DNA of 64,000 nt, from assembly GCA_019671135.1 (NCBI GenBank), contig JAHRHY010000001.1, positions 1,302,001-1,366,000 on the forward strand, written 5' to 3'. The notes beneath the pieces are model-generated. The model had not been told where the DNA came from, made no database searches, and saw nothing but the letters and a program-made list of their open reading frames with translations. Below are positions 11,465 through 22,703 of this stretch, in pieces. This DNA is from Linnemannia hyalina (Eukaryota; Mortierellomycota; Mortierellomycetes; Mortierellales; Mortierellaceae). Numbering within the stretch: the first letter of the stretch is position 1; each line of letters begins with the position of its first letter. Both the position numbers and the translations under genes were made by a program.

Positions 11465-12724
11465 CTATGCCTCGTAGCCATGACGCTTAAGGAAAGCCTT
11501 GAGGTTCACGCTGCAATAGTCGAACGGGGTCTGGCCCTCGCCGTTCTGTCTATCAAGATCCGCACCTGCCTCCAACAACGCCAACGCCGTCTCGCCATGC
11601 TCATCCTGGCATGCCAAATGCCTATATCAAAAAGACACGTATCAAACAAGCGTGTGTTAATGGGAGCTGAGATTGTTCTTGGAGGTGAGCTCAATGGAAG
11701 GCGATTAAAGAGGGAAAAAAAGATATTTACAAGGGTGTGTTGCGCACAGTGTCTGGAGTGTTGATCCGGGATCTCTTCTCGATCAAGAGCTTTGTCAAGG
11801 GCGTGTATCCGCGCACTGCCGCGCGATGGCTATTTCAGCCAATTAAAAACAGGTACGCGTTTTGACTATGTTAGCATTCACTCATCGACTGCCTGATAAC
11901 ATTTTGATTTGCAAACAGAAAGAAGCCATGTTACATACAGTGGTGTTTGCTTGTTGTCGTCATCCAGCTTGGGATCAGCACCCTTGTCGAGAAGGATCCG
12001 AGCCACATCCAAATGGTTCTTGGAAGATGCATAGTGCCTATCGCAAAATAATCGAGTACGAAGTCAATTGAGTTTGTTCTGTCCATAATCAATAGCCAAG
12101 AGCCAAAATTGAAAACCTGTGGTCATTCATGTCTTACTTACAGTGGCGTGGTGCCGGTTTCTGTCTTTGCATTGACATTGGCACCTTTGTTCAAGAGAAG
12201 TGTCGTGATATCGACGTTACCAACGGAGGCTACATAGTATCGATCGAAAGAAGCACAATGTGAGCAACTGTTTCAGAATGAGCTCTTGATATTCGCGCCA
12301 GGGGATCAGGAGGGCCTTTAGTTCCTACCTGCAATGTGAAGTGGGGTCCACCCAGACTAGAACACGAGCATCATCTCGTCAGTAAAACAGAAATCGGTGT
12401 CTAATCAACATCATGACAACCATTCAACGCGTGCATCACGCTCACTCACCTCGTCCTGTTCATTCACAGGCGCGCCCAGTTGGATCAAATACTCAACAAT
12501 ATCCAATCGCTTGCCAGACACTATTAAGATGATCGACGAATTGATATCAGAAACGTGTAATGCCTTCGCTGTTGTCCCGATGGTCAAATAAAATTCCACT
12601 TACCAGCCCAGTGCAAAGGCTGTCTTTCGTCCTCGTCCTTGCTAGTGAGGGCAGCCTTGTCCTGCTCGAGCAATTGCTTGACCAAGCCAAACTGGCCCTC
12701 CAATGCTGCTGTGTGGATCGACAT
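11465..12724 (-). CDS. NAS6: Gankyrin/Nas6, proteasome assembly chaperone (ankyrin repeats)
   Basis: Nas6 (PSMD10, gankyrin) binds the Rpt3 ATPase and guides assembly of the 19S proteasome particle. Join: complement(11465..11621, 11731..11829, 11939..12037, 12142..12229, 12329..12356, 12450..12520, 12604..12724), giving 220 residues (yeast Nas6 228, human 226). All seven exons join in phase. The protein is ankyrin repeats nearly throughout: PLHWAVSGKRLDIVEYLIQ, TPLHIAASVGNVDITTLLL, TPLHYASSKNHLDVARILL, PLHRAAVRGYTPLTKLL and PLHLACQDEHGETALALL. Introns mostly fall inside the TPLH motif. I start at the ATG giving MSIHTAALEGQ, where the first helix begins; the frame is open further upstream. It shares a 335-nt promoter with the divergent RGG protein gene. 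Confidence 0.93.
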
Positions 12725-13059
12725 GTTGGTGTTCTGCGTGACGATTGTTGCTGATGGTGATGTGATGGTGATCTCTTTTGTTGGAGAGGCTGATTGATTC
12801 GTTACAGTCAGATCGCGGTGGGTGTTATTCAGGAATGAATGAGGGCGTGTGTGTGCGTACAATGCGTAAACATACATGAAGTGCAGAGCCGAGTGCTACT
12901 GAACGCGTGGCACTAGTGTGACTGTCCTCAAATCTTTTGCCGCCATTTTTCAGTCGCCTTCTTGTACTTTCGCTCTCCTTTCTTTTGTTTGCTTCTTCCT
13001 CCGCTCACTTTCGGCAATAGACCCTTCCTGCATGGTCCACCCTCCTCCTCTCCGTCGAT
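12725..13059. promoter_or_regulatory. Divergent promoter between NAS6 and the RGG protein gene
   Basis: A 335-nt divergent intergenic region. It contains TTTTGCCGCC at 12935-12944, one base from the proteasome-associated control element TTTTGCCACC known from ascomycetes, and an ACGCGT at 12903-12908. Neither site alone is strong evidence. C/T-rich sequence (12957-13050) precedes the plus-strand ATG. Confidence 0.4.
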
Positions 13060-14911
13060 ATGTCATCTTCCAACATCGTCACCGCCGACGACTTTGATCT
13101 ACTCCTCGGAGGCCTCGAGTCCTTCTACAATGCCCAGCCCGCCACGACATCTCGTGTGACCACAGCAGTCGTCGCTTCTCCTGAAAGCACTCACGCCCAG
13201 CTTCCCACAGTACACCAATCACACGACGAACAACAACAACTGCAGCAGCACCAACAGCAGCAGTCTTCTCCGCGGCCCCAACTGCCTGTTCTTGACTATC
13301 CAAGGTCAGAAGTTTGTCCTTCAACGACTCTCCTAGTAACAGCAGCTACAGCGGCAACTGAGAGTTGTCCTCCTGATCAACAAGCTTCTTTGAGCACTCT
13401 CACTCACGTCACCTTAATCCAAAGCCCTGATCGTGACTTGTCTCGTCCAGACTCAGCGCATGGAACAGCCGATCAGTCTATCTGGGGTGCCTCGACAACG
13501 ACACTAGCGATATCCACCAAAGCCACGACTAAGAGTATTCAGTCTCCACCACTTTGCACAAACGCCGCCGAGTTTATCGCCAACAACATTTGGCACATTC
13601 CTGCTCCTGCACCAACAAGTCTCCGCAACAAGGACAGCCAGTTAGTTGCCTCCACGCATTTGCTTGGACCATCAACAGGAGCACCTCATACAATCAGGCA
13701 CCGATCAGTTGATTCTCACCCAACACAGGATCATCATGTCGAACACAAGCAACCAAGCAGGTGTTCTACCGTGCCCAAAGAGGACGGGGCCTTGAACGGG
13801 TACAGCAGACACCATAGACGCTTCAGGTCTGATCCATATACCCCGGCCGATCTGTTGCCAGGTGCCGATGATTGTCGTGCTTCTCCAGCCGCTCTCGAGG
13901 TGCTGCTAGATGGACCCCACGAGACGGTCTTGACGGAGAAGGAGAAACGTGCGTTGATCGAATATGGACGAGCCATCGGAAACAGTGGAACTGGGCCTCT
14001 TCGCCATTACCATGGAAACAATAACACCAACAACCGCAGTAATAACAAGTACAGTCAACAACAGAAAGAAAAACACGCCAACATCGACATGTCACTCCAA
14101 AGGACAGGAGAAAGAGACTACCGATCCAAAATCACCTACAGCCGAGACTTCCTGATGTCTTTCAGAGCCTTCGATGTGCCTCCGAAGGGTATCGATAGGA
14201 TCCACTGGATTCAACAGAATCCGACGCTAGATCATCCTCAGAAGGCTGCTGGACCGAGGATGGCAAGACCCCAGCCTGCCTTCCAAGAGCCTCGCGGCGA
14301 TTATCAAGGTGCAGGAAATTATGACCCGGATATGGGACATCGCCAGTCTGGACGTGGAGGTGGCTTCAGGAAGGAAGGCGCCTTCAGAGATGTTGGCTTT
14401 GGACGAGAGATTGGCTTGAGAGGAGAAAGGGGACAGAGCACCGCCATTGGAAACGGTCCTTCCAGAGAGGGAGCACAGGGTACATCCAGGGGGGGTGTTG
14501 GTTTCAGAGGTGAAAGAGGACAGGGTACGTTCAGGGGAGAAGGCACCTTTAGAGGAGATGTAGCCTCTAATGAAGACGAAAGATTCAGAAGAGGTAGCGG
14601 CTTCGGCGCACCCAATTTCCCTCCACCTCTTCGACCACCTTCGGTTCCACCAGTGCCCAGACTTCATTTCCAGCAGTCTTCTGCCACTGCTACAGGAGGA
14701 TTGAGGTATGTCTCTATCTGGAGTTATGATTCTGCTGCAACACCTCTCTTATGTGCTCCTTACCTGACAGCGTTGCTCAAACATATTTTATATTCCCATG
14801 GGTAACAGTGGAAGCGTGTTCAGCTTCAAGACCAGAGGGCCTCTTGGACCGCCGGCAGCACCACGATCAGGTTCCCAGATGAGAGGTTTCAAGTCTCGCA
14901 CGACTCTTTGA
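13060..14911 (+). CDS. Disordered RGG-type protein with a 4E-BP-like motif
   Basis: No family is recognised for the whole protein. Join: 13060..14705, 14809..14911, giving 582 residues. The intron has a GTATGT donor and an ACAG acceptor, and the join reads GGLSGSVFSF in phase. The N-terminal 300 residues are Ser/Thr/Gln-rich and probably disordered, with SSNIVTADDFDLLLGGLESF at the start. Residues 358-372 read ITYSRDFLMSFRAFD, which contains YxxxxL-phi (Y360, L365, M366), the consensus eIF4E-binding motif, and closely resembles the 4E-BP helix. A Gly/Arg/Phe-rich region (about 425-515, repeats such as GFRGERGQGTFRGEG) follows and suits RNA binding. A Pro-rich part and a basic C-terminus end the protein. 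Role as a translation regulator is inference. Nothing suggests membrane location. Confidence 0.8.
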
Positions 14912-15797
14912 ATTGACTTGCGATGTCGGGCTGAACAGGATGGCGCGAATCTTTTGCTTGGATAGCTATAACTCGGCGAACGATATACAACACGCGGCTA
15001 TTTGCTAGTTTGCTCTGGTTGTAGCTTCAGTACCAGCGCACACGATTAAAACCCTCTCTTTCTTTCCTCTCTGCCCTGCACATTGATGTAACGGTGTCAG
15101 TGTTGTTGTTTCTTTCTTACTTGTTTTTGCCCCCATTTCTCTGTGAATGTGTGCGTTAATGATCACCTAGAAAAGAGAGAAAAATTATGAGGATCGGCCG
15201 TTTTTTGTTGTTGTCATTGTCGCTGTAGCTGCCTTGATGAGAAGAAAAAAATGTGCATTTTGTACGCCCTTGTGGGTGGAAGAGGGAACACCACGACTAT
15301 TACGATTCGCGCAATGGTCAAGGGAACATTTATCTCCAGAAAGTTACGGTTCCGAGATGAAGAACATGAGAGTAGGGCTTCTGGCGTTAAGAATTCGCGC
15401 GATGGATAGACACGCAGGATGCGTTTTGATTGAGGCAAGCTGGGCTGTGTTGATCCCTTTGACGCGAATACCCCTCGACTTCACTTCTTCTTTCTATCTT
15501 CATTTTCTTTCGCCTTTTACTTTTGCTGTGCTACACACGTACATTTTTTCTATCTTACTATCCAGATTATCCTACCATCTCATGCTTCGACTTCCGTGCG
15601 ACTCAAGGCTCTCCATTCCCAGCCACACATCCAACACTCGAGTCGTCATGGAAGAAGGCATAATAACCAACGCCCGCCGTTGGCCAATCCACCCAACGAA
15701 TTTAACGCCAGTGTGACGTGTTTTCCTTGGCATAAGAGGTGGCCAAAGATCAGTTGCCTATCACACCTTTTTTCTCTCCATTCCCACGAAGAACGAC
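14912..15797. other. Intergenic region before eIF3k
   Basis: Holds the 3' UTR of the RGG protein gene and the promoter of eIF3k. The part from 15480 to 15560 is C/T-rich. Frames here show no family similarity and no supported splice joins. Confidence 0.45.
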
Positions 15798-16875
15798 ATG
15801 ACGCGTGTCGCCAACACTCCCTCGAATCGTCCAGAGGTCATCCAGTCGCTCATCGACGGCGTCGATCGCTACAACCCCGACAATGTCTCCATCCTCGAGG
15901 AGTACCTTGCCACCCAATGCTCCAACCGGGAAGTCGATGTCATGGCCAACCTTGCCATCCTCAAACTGTATGCATGAACTATTTTTTAAGCTTTCTTTTT
16001 GCTAGAGCTTGATCGACTTGGACAAGGCGGACATACAAATCCACCAAAGGAATCGAGTGAGGGATACGAGGCGACCCTCAATACCATACAGTACGAAGAA
16101 CAACTTTACTTATCACTCTTCTCAATCCGTCAATTTCCTCTATAGGTACCAGTTCAACCCACACTTGATCAATGACCAGGTCGTCAACAACATTCTAGTC
16201 AAGGCTCTGACAACATTACCGGAGCCAGACTTCAACTTGTGTCTGTACTTGCTTAACGAGCAGATGGTGACCGAAGAGCCTGTCGTTCGGCTGATCACAC
16301 TCCGCGATTTGATTGAGCAGACTCGGTTCAAGGACTTTTGGAACGTTTACGAAGGTGGCGATGAGATCTACAAGGAGCTGACCGCTGAAGTCCTTGGATT
16401 CGAGGATTCTATCCGTAAAAGTAAGAACGACCCTTCTCTTTTTAGGCGTGTAAATAACTCGCACGTTGGTTGTGGTACATGTTCATTAATTGGCGTGGTT
16501 ATTATTTCCTGGTGGTGGTGGATGGTTAGATATTGTAAATGCGGTGGCGATGACTTTTCAGTCGATCGAGGCACCCATTTTGAAGGGATACTTGCACCTA
16601 AAGGACCAAGCATTCTCGGACTTTGTCAAAGCGCAAGGCTGGACTGAGGCTAATGGTGTTGTTTCGATCCCCATCAACAAGGATAATGAGGCCAAGACGA
16701 CTGTTCTGACCGAGAACATCAAGTTTGAGCGTACGTAGGAAGTTGTTTCTTGTGATTTATTCTGGCATGTTTATTTTATGCGACCATTTGTTTTTGTATT
16801 AACACTATGTTGTAATCTCGGTATGATGGGTTATGAATAGAATTGACAAAGATCATTGGACACTCGAACGATTAA
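15798..16875 (+). CDS. EIF3K: Translation initiation factor eIF3 subunit k
   Basis: eIF3k is a non-core subunit of the eIF3 complex that acts on the 40S ribosome during initiation. Join: 15798..15967, 16146..16420, 16530..16730, 16841..16875, giving 226 residues (family about 215-240). The N-terminal helical part reads SLIDGVDRYNPDNVSILEEY, then YQFNPHLINDQVVNNIL, LCLYLLNEQ and DFWNVYEGGDE. The C-terminal winged-helix part includes YLHLKDQAFSDFVKAQGW and the ending LTKIIGHSND. Exon 3 begins at 16530 after TTAG and reads NIVNAVAMTFQSIEAPILKG, which keeps phase. Exon 4 is only 35 nt. The start is the first ATG of the frame. Subunit k is absent from budding yeast but present in many other fungi. 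Confidence 0.93.
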
Positions 16876-17220
16876 GACAGAGGAGCAGACATTGGTGTTA
16901 TCGACAAAAGACGCACTCAAGAGCTCAGTGTAGGAATAAAGGAATACAATATCGGGAGTTCCTGTAAGTATGGTGTGCATGTATTAGATTTTGTGGATGG
17001 GAAACTATGCTTTGAGCTTTTTTACTCTGTGTGTTCACCATGTATGTAAGTACAATGGCGACGTTTCTACGAATGGTAGCGAAAACACCATACAAGAGGA
17101 GGAAGGGGAGTGAGGAAATGGGAGAGAATATATGTATGTATGTATGTGCACTGAAAGAAGTGAGAGCCACCAGCCTTTCTGATATGCATACAATCCAGGA
17201 AGCTGCATCAAGGGGACAAA
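16876..17220. other. Convergent intergenic region
   Basis: This holds the 3' ends of eIF3k (+) and the Ser/Thr-rich protein gene (-). A short run of TATG units is visible near 17130. No gene is supported. Confidence 0.5.
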
Positions 17221-18018
17221 CTAGGCATTGAAGAGTCCAACGACGAACGTAACACAGACGGCGGTCCAGAGAACAGAATGGATTGGAAACAAGGAGAAGA
17301 CCTGTCTAACCGAGAAGAAGGCCGTATTAGCCGAAGATTTGACCGGTCCGTCGGGATGCACATATTGATCCCAGAAATGACTGTCGATCACGTCGTCCAC
17401 CGGTGCAGCTGCTGGCAAGACCTTTCCATAAGTCGTGTCCTGGATAATAATGATCGATTGTGGGGCCTTTGGTAAGGTCGTTGCGGGTGCACCGCCGCCG
17501 CCGCTTCCTCCTCCTGGAGCGGAGGAGGTGACAGTGATGGTCATGGTGGTTGTTGTGCCGTTGATGACGCTGACGGTTGTGATGACTGTTGGCTGAGGAG
17601 GGGCCGCAGATATGGTGGCGGCACCGCCGTTATTGTTACTACCGCCGCCATTGGAGGAAGAGGAAGATGTTATGGTTGGTTTGGCGTTGGCATCGGTCCT
17701 TGCGGCGTCTCCTCCTCCCGATTGTCCTGCTGAGTTGTCAGTAGGAGTACTGCCGTTGCTGCCGTTAGCTGGTTGTGGCGCGGGGGGTTGTTGTTGTGGG
17801 GTTGCGGCGACAGTGGAGAAGAGGAAGAAGATAGTCAGGACGAGCAGGGATAGAGTCAGGAGTGACCTGGAGGGTTTGTAACGTCGAGGTCGAATGATAC
17901 GCGACGAGGGCTTTGAATGCTTTTGTTCCATTGATGCTGTAGTGGTAGTTGCTGTGGGTGGTAGTACTGAGGTGTTTGCAGCAGTACAATGGTGTCCGTG
18001 GGTATTTGGTGACGACAT
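17221..18018 (-). CDS. Ser/Thr/Gly-rich secretory or membrane protein, unknown
   Basis: Not recognised. Single exon of 265 residues, started at the ATG giving MSSPNTHGHH, because the frame upstream runs into C/T-rich leader sequence with a (GA)n repeat. A basic patch (RPRRYKPSR, residues 43-51) precedes a strong hydrophobic segment (residues 53-72) ending VAA|TP. This is either a signal peptide with a long n-region or a signal anchor. The middle is Pro/Gly/Ser/Thr-rich with tandem TTTM and VTTVSV segments, typical of O-glycosylated fungal wall proteins. The last 20 residues (FPIHSVLWTAVCVTFVVGLF) form a second hydrophobic segment at the very end, as in a GPI-attachment signal. A GPI-anchored surface protein is plausible but unproven. 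Confidence 0.68.
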   Translation of the reverse strand: MSSPNTHGHHCTAANTSVLPPTATTTTASMEQKHSKPSSRIIRPRRYKPSRSLLTLSLLVLTIFFLFSTVAATPQQQPPAPQPANGSNGSTPTDNSAGQSGGGDAARTDANAKPTITSSSSSNGGGSNNNGGAATISAAPPQPTVITTVSVINGTTTTMTITVTSSAPGGGSGGGGAPATTLPKAPQSIIIIQDTTYGKVLPAAAPVDDVIDSHFWDQYVHPDGPVKSSANTAFFSVRQVFSLFPIHSVLWTAVCVTFVVGLFNA

Positions 18019-18139
18019 TATTGGCTGCTTGGGAGAATGGAGAGAAAGAGAAAGAGGATGGAGTGCTCCTTGGAACCGACTGGTGAACGGAAAACAGATA
18101 AGAGAGAGAAGGACGGAGGCGCCAAGATGGATAATGGGT

Positions 18140-18144
<5 letters not shown>

Positions 18145-18171
<27 letters not shown>
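18145..18171. repeat. (AG)13 microsatellite
   Basis: An uninterrupted AG dinucleotide run lies just upstream of the Ser/Thr-rich protein gene, within its purine-rich (plus strand) leader. Confidence 0.9.
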
Positions 18172-21100
18172 TGGGAACTGTAACTGGCGAAGGCAGGAAC
18201 GACGAGTAAAAAGCGATTGGTGCGCTGTCCGACTAACTGGCCAAATCGAACTTGCAACTGGTAGCTGGTTGCGTGGTTGCGTGGTTGCCTGGCCGAACTC
18301 CGCTCTGGCTTCTTTGCTTCGAGAGGATAAACACACACAAGCAAACAGACACCAACAAGCACAAAACAAATAAACAAACAAGCGAGGGCAGAGAATAGTA
18401 TCGTCCCCCCACTCGTCTCATTGCCAAATCGTCTCTTCGTTCTTTCCTTCTTCATTCTCCTTGGACCAGATGGGTTTCTTGAAGAATGCATGGCTATCTT
18501 TAAACTATACGCTCACTCCCTTTCTTTCTCTCACTCTCTCTCCTTCTCTCTTCCCCTTGATATGTCTGCCCTTTTTTATTTGTGTGTGTCCATTTCCTCT
18601 GTCATTTTTCATCCCCCGCCTCCTTCCTTCTCCAGGTCAACCTCCTTTCGCCTTTATTTGTAGCATACTAACGTGTGTGTGCGGGTTATTATCTCCTTGG
18701 ATGTAAGGGAGCGGATAAGTGACCACAGCCAGCATCAAATGAGTCTCATGCCCTTCTAACTATCAGTCCTTTTCTTGATGATTCTGCTAGAGGTCACTTC
18801 TTACATGTATCTATTTAAACGCGTATGGTGAATGGTTAGACATGCATGTGTATTTGTATATATTGCTCGCATCTACATCTACACTCCCTAAGATGAGCAT
18901 CCAATCATCATCCACCCTCGCCTGTGAAACCCAACAACAACGCGTCCGCTTGGCTTTTGAGCCTGCGCCACCCCATCTATCTTCTCACGCACTTTTATTC
19001 GAGGGTACTAGACCAGGTTACCCTGTCCACTACTATGGAGACTAGGAATGTGTGTTTGTTTTTTATTTGTTGATACTGTTGCCCTTCCATTGTCTGCATT
19101 CGATTCCCAACCGACGAGTCGTAGAACATGAGGATACAGCAAGTACACTACCCACCCCCCACTCTCACCCTATTCTTCCGCCACTCTCTCTCCCTTCCCT
19201 CATTTTTGTTGCTAAGAGGAAGGGGAGTCAACAAACGGTATAGCAATAGCACCACATTGTTCCTAGACACGTTGAAGAAGAATAAAGTAGCCATAGGTGA
19301 CAAACAACTACGGACAATAGAGCGCTCCATTGAGCGAATGAGGGTTAGGAGGCATGAACTAATCTCCTTCCTTCCTTTCTTCATCTTGCTCTATCGTTTA
19401 TCATCATTTATCCTCCCTGTTCCAGGTAAAGAATCCCAAGCAAGAGAGGGGTAAAGTAATTTTGGCTTCGATCTCAACGAATAGGCTCCCCAAGTCCTTG
19501 GGCAGAGTGAGAGAGATGAGGCTGGCAGGCATCAATTGACTTAAGACGGATGGATTGATAATAATTGTTAGAAGATAGAAACGTCCTATACCGCATCATA
19601 CCATGGTCAGGGTGAAGTACTTTGAATGGCGCTGATATCATTCGTCCATCTCCGTCTGCACATTTTGAGCTGCATATCCTTCTAATTTGGTTTCTTTTCG
19701 TAAGTGTCCCTTTCCCCTTGAATCTGCACGCCCAGCCTTTTCAGTCTGTCACTTCCATGACGGTGTATGGGAGCCTCCAAGAGTTCATTACTCTTCTTAT
19801 TGTATCATGTAATCCATGCTCAGCGACACAGACGACAAAAAAAAGTGCTCGCTGTTGGCATTGTCCCAGGCGATTCGGTAGCCAAATTCACTGATATCGA
19901 AGGAGGTCAGTTTCACTGAAGCTATTGTTCCTGTTCGTGAGTTCAGAAACATTTTGAGCAAAGGCTTTCTTCTTCACCTCTCCTCTTTGCTCGGATAGTT
20001 TTTTTTTTCCTTCTTCTATCCTTGTTGGTTTGAATTGTCATTTGTGGAGTAGAAGTTTTTTTGTTCCTTTTCTTTACTCAATTATATTGTGGTGGCAGCT
20101 ACGTATAGTTACCCAGGAAGAGGTGAAAGCGGGAATGAGATAGAGATAACCATGAATAACGGTGCGTAATTACTTAGTAACCAAACTTCTTACCAACTAC
20201 GACTTACAATTCCACATTGTCATAGCCAGTTCAAGACGCCGTGGCTAGCTCACTAGTAGATAACAAATCTCGTGAGATCACTGACCTTGCTTGATACAAT
20301 GTATGCACACAAGCGCGTCAAACAAATTCCGTATGCAAGATGACCCCATGAAGCAAGAGGAGTCTTACGAGGAGCAGAGGGAACTGAACGTACAATCTGA
20401 ATATGTTTTGAGGCAATCAGCGCAGTGTTGTAGGTGCAGCCGATGATGCCCCATTGATAGTCATAAAAGACGCGCCGACGTGAGGTATGTGCAACAAGTA
20501 TAAATAAAAGTAGTGTGTGTGTAGGTTAAGGAGGGAAAGAGATAAAGGAAAGCCGAAAGAGGAATGATTCGAGACTGAGAGAGGACAACCACATCGACAC
20601 GGCATGGTTGATGCAAGGTAGGCAAATACACCTCTCATCTCTCTTTCACTATCACTCGGTCTGTCTCTTGTGTGGGTTATTCATACTTGCTTGTATTAGT
20701 AGCTCTGTCTCTGTTTCTGTGTTTTTTTTTGTTTTTTTTGTTTTTTTTGCTTTGCGCTATGCAGTTTCGAATGATGAATGAGTGCTGTTATTCGTGTCGT
20801 TGATTTTGGAGAAGAAAATCTCTTTCCATGCTAGCCGCCAATATATCCCGATTGTCCCTTTCCTTTCGGGTCGCTGTTGGTTCTCTCACACTCTCATTAT
20901 CTACCTTTCTCAATTCCCCGGACAGTGGGAACTAAACGACTGGAACAATAAGGACAAAGTGGATAATGAAGGAGTAATTGAAAACAATGGGACACTAAAG
21001 AGCAACGAACAAAAAAAACAAAGAATGGGAATGAAATGAACGGCAGCATATGGATGTATGATTGAAATGACAGCATTTCAACGAATGGAGCATTGAGCGA

Positions 21101-22649
21101 TGATGGTCAATCAGAGATAGATCCTGAGTGAACTCTGCTCTTTCTACCTCTCCTTCACTTGCTCGCTCTTACCCTTCTCAGTATCTTTCAGTGTTTTCAT
21201 CTGTCGGCTTCTTATGGAGGATCAGGAAGTGGAGTCGCCTCCTCGTTTTTCTATTACTTTCTTGTGCGTTCATTTCGGATTTTTTTGTGTTCATACCAAC
21301 ACCATCCATTCATTTGTCCATCCTTCGCCATCCCTTTCTCCCTTTCTTTCTCTTGCCCCTTCTCCTTTTGCCTTCCTCTCTCTTCACTGGCCTCTTCTTT
21401 CGTTACTTCATTGTTCTTTGCGTCTAGCCACACTTGAGTTGGATAAGGACAAAGAAAAAGAAGCTATCGGACAGGAAAGACACTCAGTCGACCGACACTC
21501 CTTCTTCTATTGAATCCATCCAGATAGACATTCCTGTCAACAACAATCAACAACAAGATCCTCTCTCCAACTCTAATTATCATATCGTCATTGGGGCCAC
21601 TCTCCCTTCCACTCTTTCTGTCCCTTCTCTTTACCATCCGTCTCTCACTCACACACGTTTCTTTCAACTGCTTATTTCTACAAGCTCATCCTCCACTCCT
21701 GCTGCTCACCCTACCTATGCTTATCCTCTGTCATCCATCTGTGCTTACCACTTCCTACTGCGATTCATTTTGTGATTTCAGCTCTGTCTCTTGCTATCCC
21801 TTTTGACCCTTCTCCCATCCCTCTCCACTCCTCATCATCATCTTCCTCCAATCCCCCCTCTCTTCTCTTTCTTCTGGTAACCACCTCGCGTTGTGTCACT
21901 CCTTCTCGTGGTTTCTCTATAGTCTGCTGGCGCCGGACTCTTCTACCTATATATAGTGCAGTACTCCATTCTCTCCTGCCCCTTCTCTCTCCTTCTGCTT
22001 TGCCCTGCCTTTTGCTATTTCTACTGCTTCCAACACTTGTACTTAAGCATCCCCTTTGCAACAAACACAACAAAGAAAGGTATGTATCGTAGAGTAGTTG
22101 ACCGACGCGTATCTTTTCACCTCGTCCATCCCTTCAATATGCACAAAATGTTGCTTACCAATGAGAACTTTTTGAACTAAAGAGGGTGATGTAGTTTGCC
22201 GAAGCTCAAGTGCAGGATAGGGTATCTATCATCACACATGAAGAGAGAGAAATACCCTACAAATTTGATCACGAAGGGCTCCTCAAAAGATCAGGGTATC
22301 ATTGATCAGTGGCAGCGGTGATTGGACAAAACGCTCTTGAAGAATAGAGGTCCGCCCATGAAAGGGCCATTCACATTGGCAGCGCCCCACTTCGCGTCAT
22401 CCACGATGCACTTATACAAACACACATCCCCCTTTTTTATGCGTATGTGCTATATGGCTGGGCAAAGAGGGTTGTTGTGTTTGGTATTTGCATTTAGGGC
22501 TACAGAAGGATGGGATTGAATAAGGATAGAGTGAATTGGCCAATGGGGCTAACTGGTCGATGGTGGTGGTACTGGTATGTGCTGGTTATGCACTGACTGA
22601 CTCGAGAGAGCAGTGGGTCTTTGGACACACATGCTCGACTACGATGGAT

Positions 22650-22703
22650 ATATGCTGGATATGCTGGACATGCTCGATATGCTGGACATGCGCGATATGC
22701 TGG
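22650..22703. repeat. Six-copy 9-nt tandem repeat
   Basis: Six consecutive 9-nt units. Four are ATATGCTGG and two are diverged ACATGCNCG forms, in the order A A B A B A. In one plus frame each full unit encodes Ile-Cys-Trp. Confidence 0.85.

Noticed and set aside
12584..12877. Longer NAS6 start adding about 50 residues
   Set aside because: The extra residues are low in similarity to the family, and the ankyrin fold begins at the ATG at 12724.
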